Below are positions 47,222 to 56,608 of a DNA stretch of 64,000 nucleotides, piece by piece. Below the pieces are notes generated by a model. It had not been told where the DNA came from and did not search any database. It was given only the letters and a program-made list of their open reading frames with translations. This DNA comes from Gnetum montanum (taxonomy: Eukaryota > Streptophyta > Gnetopsida > Gnetales > Gnetaceae). How positions within the stretch are numbered: the first letter of the stretch is position 1; each line of letters opens with the position of its first letter. The stretch spans positions 8,116 through 72,115 of the forward strand of contig MNCI01022185.1 of assembly GCA_015680685.1 (NCBI GenBank). Reading direction: 5' to 3'. Made by a program: the position numbers and the translations under genes.

Positions 47222-49080
47222 ATGTCTTCTTCTAACAAGAGCCTATCTCCACCTAGGATAGACTAGGTGCCTCAACAATATCAGGTGGTATATGCTCATC
47301 CTGATGAGTATGTACTAGACTTCACCTTGATCTTACATCAAGATGAAATGTTGTGGTAGTGCAACATGGAAGAAAACATTGTGTTGCCAGCTAATTGATC
47401 TGTTCTAGCAATGCTCTAGCCAATGCTTGCACGACATGGACTTCAACATCTTCATGAAAAGTACAAGATGCGAGGTCCCAATTCAAGGGATTATTATCCC
47501 ACTAAAGAAAAAAGGTTAAGGGATCATCAGCTAGAGCACCAACACGAGCTTGTGAAGGGCAAGGGTCAAACACTTTTCCACCTCTACTTGGCCCATTGGA
47601 TGGAGGTGAACACTTCTTAGGGGGCTGTTCCTTTAGTGATACTCATTTCTTTAACTTTGTTCAAGAGGCATTCAACCAGAACATGCAATCCATAATTCAT
47701 AATCCAGGTTCTGGTTAGAATGAATCCAATGATAGCGATAGCGATCGTGGTTGCAATCATTAAAGGAAGGGTAATAGGGATCAACATGATGTAAGTTCTC
47801 CTTCTTCTTTTCATTCATCATCATCATCTTCTTCTTCTTCTGGTTCAAATCATGATCGTAGAGGATATAACCATGATTGAGGTGACTGACAAGACCCAAG
47901 CAATAGAAGAAACCTTTGGGATAGTCACGATTGGAGGTGTGGGCAATCCAGAGAGACCCACCACCATGAAAGAAGAGTTACTAAAGAACATCATAGGCAC
48001 CATCACTATGGCCTTGATGAACCTCTACTTTCCACTTGGAGCATGTTAAACATTGCAAAGGTGATGAGGATTCCAACAAGACACATAAAGAATAGTAGAA
48101 TAAAGAGGCTAGAGATGAACAACATCCTTGGGTTTGAGGGAGGCTACAATGCTTATTCACAAAATCATCTCTAGGCCTTCCAAGATGCATGTGCCTTGTA
48201 GAATATTGAGAATGACTAGCAAAAGTTGAAATTATTTTCGAGAACACTTATTAAGAAAGTAAAAAATTGGTATCGATCCTTGGAGCCAAAATCAATTAGG
48301 TGATGGAGTATGATGTTGGAATTGTTTAACGACAAGTATCAAACATACTCCCGAGTGTCCAATCTAAGGAAGTAGATCCATGGATGAAAATAAGGGAACC
48401 ACAAGCCCTTGGATGTTGCTAGTGATCAATATTACTCTCTATTTCGTAGGTTTCCCATCCATGGATACTCTCAACTTGATCAACTTCACCATATCATAGA
48501 TGGAATGTAGCCTGAAATAAGGAAAACCCTTGGCGTCTATGCCCAAGGAAGATTGATAGAGTTAAGCATTTGTTGGATCCAAAAAATAATTGAGCAGGTA
48601 GCCTAGGAGGAGGGAGAATTAAGAAAGCAAGAAAGTGCAAAGAAATACAACAAGGATCCTTCTATCTACAAAAGGGGGTTTTGATTTAATGATAGTGAGG
48701 ATAAGTTAACCAGAGATGAGGTGGCTAATCAGAAAACCTTACCACTCCAAAAATTGCAATCTAAAATCACTACTAAGGTTGACCAATTATGGGACTCTAT
48801 GAATAATAAGTTTCAAGCCGTCTTAAAAATTTCCAAAGAGTCCAGGGAGCAAAGTGGTGAGCATGAGTACTAAAGACATAAGAAAATTGAACGTGCCATA
48901 TCCAAGGGTAAGGGTAAGATGGCTGCAATAGATATGGTCATGGATAGTGACTTAAATGATGATGATGGATGTGACATCTACCAGTATGAACATCCTAAGG
49001 GATTTTGTCCAATTGTGTCACACTTATAAGAATCTCGGGTGTATGTCTTACATCCACAACTTGCACAAAGGCAAACACCC
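47222..49080 (+). pseudogene. Element D: gag, degenerate
   Basis: Start MSSSNKSLSPPRID. Then HPDEYVLDFTLILHQDE, RDYYPTKEKRLRDHQLEHQH (open frame 47423-47620), and a Ser-rich region (about 47790-47850). Core: LGFEGGYNAYSQNHL, MLELFNDKYQTYSRVSNL and HYGYSQ-like blocks (48120-48480). The C-terminus has a CCHC-like knuckle, CDIYQYEHPKGFCP, at about 48971-49012. Structure and start match C, which supports both. Confidence 0.8.
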
Positions 49081-49679
49081 AAAATATTACCTTATCCACA
49101 AGGCAATGCTCGATAGTTGCACTAACCATAGTAGTACTATCCAAGTGGAACTCCACCGCAACTCTACGAATTATACCAGTAGTGGTAGCAACCACAATCA
49201 TGGGTGTTGGCACCTCCAAGATAGCAGTACCCTTACCAGCAACCAAATTCCTATGGTTACTATGTTTAGCAACCTTCATCTCCATGGGACTCCTTTGGTC
49301 ATGTTGCTACATACCAACCTCACCACTACCCTCCTAAAGCATACCACCCACCCTATCCAAGGAGGGATGCCACCTACTATCCTCATGCTCCTCCTATTCC
49401 TACACCAACTCATCCATCTCCTACACAACTACCACATGCTCCATTCATGTAGGGTGAATTACCTACCCAACCACCGTAAAGAAATGCTACAAGGGTAGTT
49501 AATCTGCAACTGGTTAACCAACCAAGAGGGTCATAACCATGATCAAAGAAAAGACCCTTCTTTTAACTTCGTAGTCCACCAAAGCCATCAAACACATCAG
49601 TGGTTGGTAACCCCACTCCTTCACCTTTCTCTATCTCATCTTTATCTGAGTCCCCTTCAAACCAAAATCCCTCTCAAAT

Positions 49680-50180
49680 CCATACTGTAATGTTGACCCA
49701 TGCTATATCTGATTGAATTCGAGCTGGTAACCTACCTAGGAAGTCAACTGATCTCAAGAGTCCCCTAGTATATTTGCAAATTACTAGGAATGAGCCTTGT
49801 AAAGCTCTTCTTAACTCTAGTTTCAGTGTTAATCTGATCTCGCATGAGACGTACATGATGTGAAACCTTCCTCCCTTGAAGAATAGCATCTGGTTGGAAC
49901 TGGCAAACCAGTCCATTACTGTTCCATTGGGAAAGATAGAGAACATTGTAACCACCATTTGTGGATGGTCATATCCTACCAACTTCCTAGTATTCAAGGT
50001 GGAGAAATGCAAGGGGACTTCCTAATTATCATAGGAAAGGCATGGTTAAGCATCGTTAATGCCAAAATGGGCATTAGAGATCTTTCCTTAGAGATATCTA
50101 AAGAAAATGAATTTGGAAAGATCAAGGAGAAGAGGGTTCCATGTATCACATACAATGATTCAGGGTGCCATTGTGTGTAG
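49680..50180 (+). pseudogene. Element D: protease
   Basis: The catalytic loop is lost: LLNSSFSVNLIS in place of VLDLGSSVNLI (catalytic Asp -> Asn). Then WLELANQSITVPLGKIENIV, TTICGWSYPTNFLVFKVEKC and an IIIGKAWLSIVNAKMGIRDL block. LSLEISKENEFGKIKEKRVP ends the domain in an open frame (49959-50180). Confidence 0.78.
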
Positions 50181-50459
50181 AAGTTATGATTAGTGAAGTG
50201 AACATCTATCTCTGCATGCAAGTAGTGTGCACCAGAAGTAGAAATCCAAAGATGTCAATATGTGGTAGCCATAAAACAAGAAGGCACCTAGTGGCTGACA
50301 GTTGATTCTAGTAGTAGTACATTATGCATGGAACCTACTGAGGGCCTAATGTATGAATATGTTGTAATTATGAATGAACTCGAGCAAGTTCATCATCAGC
50401 TATCTAAAGAAATAAATGATGATGTCAATTGGGGAGAGATGGAGATTCATAATAATTTT

Positions 50460-51510
50460 AAATAAGAACCCCTTGAATTAAAGATACTACTGGTCAGAAT
50501 GAAGTATGTGTTCTTGAAAAACCAAAGGCTGGTCATTATTAATGCCAAGCTTGCTACAAAACAAAAGAAAATGTTGATGAAGTTTGTGAAAAAATGGTTA
50601 ACAGCCTTTACCTGGTTGTATTCCAAGTTCACTAGAATAGATCTAAGAATATGCCAGCACCGGATATACACTGACCCTGCTATTAAGCTGAAACAATAGT
50701 TGCAGCAATGTTTGAATTCCAAATTAAAGTAGATTATCAAAGAGGAGATTGAACAACTCCTCAAGGTAGGATTCATCTACCCTGTCGTAGATAGAGAGTG
50801 GGTCAGTCCACTCATGATCATGCCCAAGAAAGGAGATAAATGGTGGGCATGTATCAACTTCTAGCTGCTTAATATGGCAACTTTCAAGGATCATTTTTCG
50901 TTACCTTTTGTTGACCAAGTGCTGGACACCATTTCAAGGCACAGCTATTATAGCTTTCTAGACGGTTATAGTGGCTATAACCAAATCTAGATTGCACCAA
51001 AGGACCAGGCAAACATGACTTTCACAAGTCCTTGGGGAACTTTTGCTTACTGTCAGATGCCATTCAGTCTATGTAATGCCCCAACACATTCCAATGATTA
51101 GTCCTCAGCATTTTCCAATAACAAATTGATAGTGGTGTAGAAGTCTTCATGGATGACTTTTCTACCTATGGAGCTACATTCAAGCAAGCCCTAGACCATC
51201 TTTAGTAAGTGTTGAAGAGATGTGTCAAAACAAACCTCTGGCTCAATTGGTAAAAGAGCCATCTTATGGTCCAGGAGGGCATAGTCTTGGGGCACCATAT
51301 CTCGAAAGAAAAAATCAAGGTGGACCCTAAAAAGATAAGGGTCATCTAAGGAATAATCCATCAACTAGAAATAATTAAAGAAGTGTGATCATTCCTTTGG
51401 CATATTGGGTACTACCGGTGCTTCATCGAGAATTTTTCCAGAATTGCCAAGTTGCTAGTTGAATTAACAAACAAAGATGCATCATTTGTCTAGACACCTA
51501 CATGTGAAAT
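50460..51510 (+). pseudogene. Element D: PR-RT linker and reverse transcriptase
   Basis: The linker is open at 50499-50699 (KYVFLKNQRLVIINAKLATK, FTWLYSKFTRIDLRICQHRI). RT: EEIEQLLKVGFIYPVVDREW, VSPLMIMPKKGDKWW, FSLPFVDQVLDTISRHSYY and SFLDGYSGYNQI (motif A), then GTFAYCQMPFSLCNAPT. The catalytic loop EVFMDDFSTYGATF lies at about 51137-51180 in another frame. The thumb is in pieces (NLWLNW, VDPKKIRVI). This is the best-preserved motif A and B region in the window. Confidence 0.82.
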
Positions 51511-51970
51511 AGCATTTTATCAACTAAAGTATAAGCTTGCTGAAACCCCAATTCTACAATCACATAATTGGTCCAAGCCATTTCCTGTGATAACTAATAC
51601 ATCGAATTATGCTTTGGGGGTAGTGCTTACATAGCTAGATGATCAAAAACATCCATATTACATTCACTACACAAGCCAAAGTATCATAGATGCAAAGATA
51701 TAAACTACACCACCACGAAAGAGGAGTTGATTGTAGTGGTGTTCGCATTGGAGAAGTTCATGCACTATGTGCTTTTCTATAAAGTGTTCATGCACACAGA
51801 TCATAGCACCGTTTGGTTTCTAATGAATAAACCAATCGTGAACCCCCATGTCATATAATGGCTCATGATTTTGCAAGAGTTCAATCTCACAATGGTAGAT
51901 TGAAAAGGTATGAAAAATGTGGTTGTTGATCACTTATCATGGTTAACATGGGACGACAAGAAGAAAGAAA
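51511..51970 (+). pseudogene. Element D: RNase H
   Basis: In shifting frames: KPFPVITNTSNYALGVVL (first Asp changed to Asn), YYIHYTSQSII, TTTKEELIVVVFALEKF, FMHTDHSTVWFLMNK and VVVDHLSW. The domain order and spacing match B and C. Confidence 0.72.
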
Positions 51971-52079
51971 GCTCCTTATCTGATTAGTTTCTTGATGAAT
52001 CTCTCCTTGTAGGGGCAATTAATGCACAAATGCCTAATGAACCAAAATGTTATTACACCATCCTCACTTATCTACTCAA

Positions 52080-52716
52080 GTAAGAACTACCACAAGGGCT
52101 AGACACTAGAAAGAAACAACAGTTTCTTCACCAAGTCAAGTATTTCATGGAAGTCAATGGGAACCTTTAGAAAGTATGTCCCAATGGCTTGGTACGCTAA
52201 TGTGTCCCTGACGTGGATCAACTAGACATTCAACAAGATGCTCATGAAGGGCCTCGTGAGGGTCATTATGCTAGGAGATGCATGACCATAAAAATCCTCA
52301 TGGTAGGATATTATTGGCCAATAATCTTCAAGGATTCACACCAATTCATCCATGCTTATGATCGTTATCAAAGGGATTGTGGAATAATAGCTCGAACAAA
52401 GGGGCCACAGCAATGGATTCAGGCTCTTGGGCCATTTGATATTTTGAGCATTGACTTTATGGGTTCCATTGCACCTTTGTCAAATGGAAAGGCATATACC
52501 ATAGTCACAACTGAATATTACACTAAGTGGGTAGAAGAAAAATCTGTCACCAATTGTACATCCACTACTGCTGCTTGGTTTGTACAACAAAATATCATAA
52601 ATAGGTTTGGTGTGCCTCATGCAGTAATTTCTGATAATGAAACTTATTTTAAAGGTGCCACTTTCCAAAAACTTATGCAATTCTTGAGGGTTGAACATAA
52701 ACTTCCAACACCATAT
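52080..52716 (+). pseudogene. Element D: integrase, N-terminal and core part (interrupted)
   Basis: The open frame from 52213 covers most of it: DAHEGPREGHYARRCMTIKI, GYYWPIIFKDSHQFIHAYD and YQRDCGII (zinc-binding region with degraded Cys/His). The core follows: GPFDILSIDFMGSIAPLSNG (first catalytic Asp), TTEYYTKWVE and NRFGVPHAVISDNETYFKGA (second Asp). It ends HKLPTPY exactly where insertion E begins at 52717. The open frame then runs on for 66 codons of E sequence, which is not integrase. The domain resumes at 55923. Confidence 0.85.
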
Positions 52717-52932
52717 TGTTGGCACATTTTGGCCATTTCATGGAACAAAAAAAGTAGAGATACTGGCAAAAGGAAATTTGTAAAACACTTACATACTCAA
52801 GGAGGTCATAGCATAGGAGCAAAGAAGGATAATTCAAATAATCTACCTATAGAAATGAAATCCAAGCATGAGAAGAAGAGAAAGCTTTTCTATAAAGCCT
52901 TTTTAGTTTAAGTGGAATATTTCGCATCGAAC

Positions 52933-53378
52933 ATGACTCCTACTGGGGCTGAATCAAAAACCAATGGATAGCAGAAGATTTCTTTAACTCCATCTCTGAA
53001 TGAAAGAATTATGTCATCGATGTCATGCAGATCCATTGCAGCTCATCCATGGCATGATCTCAAGATTGGACCTGGTGCTCCTTCCATTTCAATGTTGTTG
53101 AAATTGGAAAGGGAAGCAAAGTGAAGTACGAGTTGGATAAGAAAATAGGTTTAATCAAGGAGCCGGTTCTTCTAGGGTGCTTTCTTTGTGCTAGAGCCAT
53201 TGGCTTGATGCCCATGATTGACCATGGGGAGAAGGATGACAAGATTATTGTCGTGTACACTGATGATCCTAAATATCATCATTACAAGGATATCAAGGAG
53301 CTCCCTCCACATCGTTTACAAGAGATTCGAAGGTTCTTTGAAGATTACAAGAAAAATGAGAATAAAGAAGTTGCTATG
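52933..53378 (+). pseudogene. Soluble inorganic pyrophosphatase retrocopy, truncated
   Basis: The parent enzyme hydrolyses pyrophosphate to phosphate in the cytosol. The copy begins with an ATG at 52933 (MTPTGAESKTNG), hits a TAG at 52969-52971, and reads on as [10 protein letters not shown] and [15 protein letters not shown]. One lost T near 53088 shifts the frame. It then goes through [36 protein letters not shown], a [17 protein letters not shown] block and [20 protein letters not shown] to KEVA. Between GLIK and EPVL about 36 codons of the plant family are missing in frame, including the active-site DxDPxD motif, and the last ~35 residues are absent. There are no introns, although plant genes of this family have several. 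It is thus a processed, catalytically dead copy inside insertion E. Confidence 0.9.
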
Positions 53379-53720
53379 GTTATGCATTTTGCCGGCAACA
53401 TGAACATTTTGCTGCTGGCACCCAATTTTCTCACCCCCATGGACGCTGCTAGCACCTTCTACCTGGCCTTCACTGGAACCCTGGAAAGACTGAATATAAC
53501 CAGGATGCCCTGCAACTGTTTTTTTAAATGTGGAATCAGAGTTTGAGAATGGATTCTTTTACCTACTCCAATGTTTCTCAGCATCTCCTACGGCCAGGGG
53601 ATTCATTCATTGGTTGTCAAGGAAGGACTGGAATCAATTTTCACTATGAGAGAGAATTTCTCGTACTCCAAGTGTGGCACCATGGATAGATATCTAAGTC
53701 TAATAATGAGTAGCAACTGA
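53379..53720 (+). pseudogene. PPR (pentatricopeptide repeat) protein fragment
   Basis: It continues directly after the pyrophosphatase part in the same orientation. In shifting frames it reads HFAGNMN (for YAKCGNM), then a decayed W-N-P stretch. Next come [39 protein letters not shown] and YSKCGTMDRYLSLI, ending at TGA 53718-53720. These are the EALxLFxxMxxxGxxxDxFTY and GxxIHxLVVKxGLES...YSKCG landmarks of plant PLS-class PPR proteins, which bind organellar RNA. About two to three repeats remain, with frameshifts. I am sure of the family but not of the parent gene. Confidence 0.75.
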
Positions 53721-53920
53721 AATGCTGAGAGTGTGAGATGACCAGGAATACACTTTTAGCAGGAAATGCAATGTCTGAGTTGTCTTATCTATATACCATG
53801 GGTTTCTGCTTCCAACAGTGTGACTTTTGCTCATAAAATTTGAAGATGCTCTCTGGCGTTTTAAGAGGAATGGTTGAAATTGCAGTGAAATGACGAAAAT
53901 GACCTAGACTTGCATCATGA

Positions 53921-54271
53921 TTGGCAATGCTTTTTTGTTGTTGGTACAAGGATGTTAATCTCAATTATCCTGTAATTCATGTGACTACGGTGTTGTTTGA
54001 GCAGGGATTTCATCTCTCATCTTATGTTTATCTAACCAGATCTGCTGAATCTCTTTTGGCAAATGAAAGAATATTGTATATGCTATTAAAATTTGTTCAC
54101 CAAGATCAATTCATCAAAGGCAGTTTCAGTGACCGGATGGAAACAGGTGTGTTGCAAGAGATGATAGATGCTTTCAAAAACCATACAGGCAGTGTAGCAG
54201 AAAAGGTTACAACGACCGTAGTTTTTTATGGAACACACGACAACCTTACCAAAAATAGAAGCAGTGCCTGA
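53921..54271 (+). CDS. Unidentified open frame inside insertion E
   Basis: 116 codons from ATG 53921, long for this stop-rich region, but there is no certain start and no visible promoter close by. The readable part (TVLFEQGFHLSSYVYLTRSA, LLANERILYMLLKFVHQDQF, FSDRMETGVLQEMIDAF) looks like real protein rather than repeat shadow. I do not recognise the family. It may be a third captured host exon or the continuation of one of the other fragments. No membrane segment or signal peptide is evident. The sequence up to 54700 shows nothing further. Confidence 0.3.
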   Translation: MAMLFCCWYKDVNLNYPVIHVTTVLFEQGFHLSSYVYLTRSAESLLANERILYMLLKFVHQDQFIKGSFSDRMETGVLQEMIDAFKNHTGSVAEKVTTTVVFYGTHDNLTKNRSSA

Positions 54272-54892
54272 GACCAACGCATTCATCATCGCCATTACCA
54301 ATCCATCAAGTGTGGTCATAGGGACACAAAGACATAGCAAGACAGGTGCACAAGTGAATCAGTGAAACTAGGAGATTATTTAGCCAATGCTGATGAATCA
54401 AGATTATAGTTTATTTGGAAGAAACCGTCATCACTGAAGACAAGTGCAAAATGCAAATGCATGGAATTGAAGTCACAAAATAAAATTTCAATTTCATATG
54501 GTCCAGTGCATGCAACAATTGTATGGAGTGCTTATTAAAGACCTAGCATTAATTTAATTATGTCAAATGAATTACTAAGGCTTTATACACGATGGGTAAC
54601 TAAAATCCTAAATAAAAATAAAATGAAAATTGTATGAAGCTCTTATAGTATGGAGATCTTGGATTTATTTTTTTAAAAAAATTATTATATAGGTTGTTGC
54701 TTATAAAAGAAATATTTGTAATATTTACACATGCCAATGTTAGCATGATTTTCTCCTAACCTCATGTATAAGTTATAACTCCCTAACTAGATTGGCAAGT
54801 AATATCTCCTAACTAGTTGGGCAAGTTATAACTTCCTTACTTGGGAGAGAAGTTACCCAAGATATTTTGTAATATCTAACTACCTTTTGAAC

Positions 54893-54905
54893 CCTATAAA
54901 AAGGT
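54893..54905 (+). promoter_or_regulatory. TATA-box candidate in insertion E
   Basis: CCCTATAAAAAGG, preceded by short repeats of the type 'aagttataact' (54767-54840). The arrangement is that of an LTR promoter, but no matching second copy of the region is present in E. Confidence 0.4.
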
Positions 54906-55290
54906 TTCAAGGCTTAGAAGGAGGGGGGACACTGGGGGTCTCACTTTGGATCTTGGAGGAAGATTGTAAAGAAGAAATTGTGAAAGATTGCTTGTAAGAT
55001 GACTTGTTAAAGATAACATTTCAGCCTCTTTGTTATAGTCCTGTAAGTTATGTTTATTATTTTTTATTTTGTTTAAATTTTTTAACTAGTGGTTTAGATA
55101 GTATCATGCTTGGCAAGTAATTTTGGGATTTTTAGATTGCTCTTATTGTTCTTGTTGCACGATAGAAAATTTCTATTAAAATTTTACCATAGAAGAGCTT
55201 GTGTTTGAAAGCCTTAAGAGCATTTTAGTATTGAATTTTATTATTTTTCAATGTATAAGAACCACTATTGAGATTGTTGTAAGAGAGCCT

Positions 55291-55447
55291 NNNNNNNNNN
55301 NNNNNNNNNNNNNNNNNNNNNNNNNNNNNNNNNNNNNNNNNNNNNNNNNNNNNNNNNNNNNNNNNNNNNNNNNNNNNNNNNNNNNNNNNNNNNNNNNNNN
55401 NNNNNNNNNNNNNNNNNNNNNNNNNNNNNNNNNNNNNNNNNNNNNNN
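55291..55447. other. Assembly gap of 157 N
   Basis: Run of N inside insertion E. Open frames crossing it are meaningless. Confidence 1.
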
Positions 55448-55922
55448 CCTGTTTAAACATTTGAGATCTTTACACAAACCTACTTTCTTTTTCTCTTCTT
55501 TCTATTTCCTTAAATCTCACTCTATTTCTAGTTTTCTTGTGGAACTGTCTATTTCTCTAGGGAAAATTAGAAGTAGATTCGTAGAGTTTTGCTCAAATGT
55601 TTTTGCAAAACTTTATTTGTTACAAGTAGGTATTATAAGAACCATATAGACTAGGCAATTGAACAGAATAGGAACTCTCAACAACTGACAGTACTTTGCA
55701 AAGTTGGCTGAATCTCTTTAAGATAAGTCATTTATAGTTTTACACACAACCCAATCATTTCATTTTTCACAAAAACACACCGCAATAGCACACATACATA
55801 CTCACATTAACTACTAAGTCTATTTGAAGGTATCTGGGCCTTGGTGTTGCCAAAGACTAGCAAGCACCTAAATCCTGTTCGAGGACACTCATTGGCGATC
55901 ACGTCCCAAACGGTCGCCAACA

Positions 55923-56608
55923 CATATCACCCCCAAGCCAATGGTCAAGATGAGGTCACTAATCGAAAGATTACAAAACTTCTAATGCACACTATTAGCA
56001 AATACCAAAGGAACTGAAGCACCAAATTAAATGATGCCCTTTGGGCTAATCACTCCACATGGAAGATTCCCATAGGTTATTGTTCCTATGAGCTTGTGTA
56101 CAGAAAACTACCAATAGTACCCATTCAATCTAAGCTCCGTACACTCTCCACAGCTTGTGACCTTGACCTGGATCTAAGTCTAGCACAAAAAGAATGATTA
56201 ATGAACCTTAACTTGCTAGATGAAAATCAGTTAATGGCCCTACCATCCAATGAAACACATAAGACATTCAACAAGAAATGCCATGACCTCAAAATAAGAA
56301 AATTCAAGCTTTAACTAGGAGATAAGGTCCTTTACTAGAATCCTACACACGTACCCCAATGAACCAAATTTCAAACATTGTTGGAAGGACCTTACATTAT
56401 TGATGAAACTTTTCCATTTAGGATCATGAGTATCTATAAACATGATAGCCGAGATAAAAAACAATTAGACAACATCCAACAAGTGAAACCTTTTCATGAG
56501 CCTAAGAAAACCAACTCAAGAAACACCTTGCTAGTTGGACAACCATGCTCAATCTTTCAAATCTCCCCCTTCCAACTTAGTCATGAGGGATATGGCCACC
56601 CATACTAA
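55923..56608 (+). pseudogene. Element D: integrase, C-terminal part
   Basis: Resumes after insertion E, starting with the duplicated CATAT: YHPQANGQDEVTNRKITKLL (catalytic Glu region kept as GQDE), then LNDALWANHSTWKIPIGYC and YELVYRKLPIVPIQSK. The last readable stretch is LEGPYIIDETFPFRIM (from 56378), followed by a VKPFHEPK end before the tail at about 56608. Frameshifts and stops are present, and the order agrees with B and C. Confidence 0.82.

Larger units (their letters stand above)
52717..55922 (+). mobile_element. Insertion E: 3.2-kb element of unknown class carrying host-gene fragments
   Basis: E interrupts D's integrase between the codons for TPY and HPQ. The ends are TGTTGGC (52717-52723) and GCCAACA (55916-55922), a 7-bp inverted repeat with weaker similarity further in. 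The 5-bp target CATAT is duplicated exactly (52712-52716 and 55923-55927). Inside are a broken pyrophosphatase copy, a PPR fragment, an unidentified open stretch (53921-54271), a promoter-like CCCTATAAAAAGG (about 54893) and a 157-N gap. TG...CA ends plus a 5-bp duplication suggest an LTR-type element, but I see no direct repeat between the two ends. A gene-capturing TIR element is an alternative. The right flank also reads CCAACACATAT, close to CCAACACCATAT on the left, so an 11-12-bp duplication is not excluded. Confidence 0.7.

Noticed and set aside
48956-49498. 180-codon frame as a host gene
   Set aside because: It is His/Thr/Leu-rich, read out of frame from the gag C-terminus and gag-PR linker of element D.
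52717-52911. Integrase C-terminus continuing in the open frame after TPY
   Set aside because: The true integrase continuation (YHPQANGQ...) is at 55923. The 66 codons here are insertion E read through by chance.
55201-55477. Open frames of 70-87 codons
   Set aside because: They cross the run of Ns and have no meaning.
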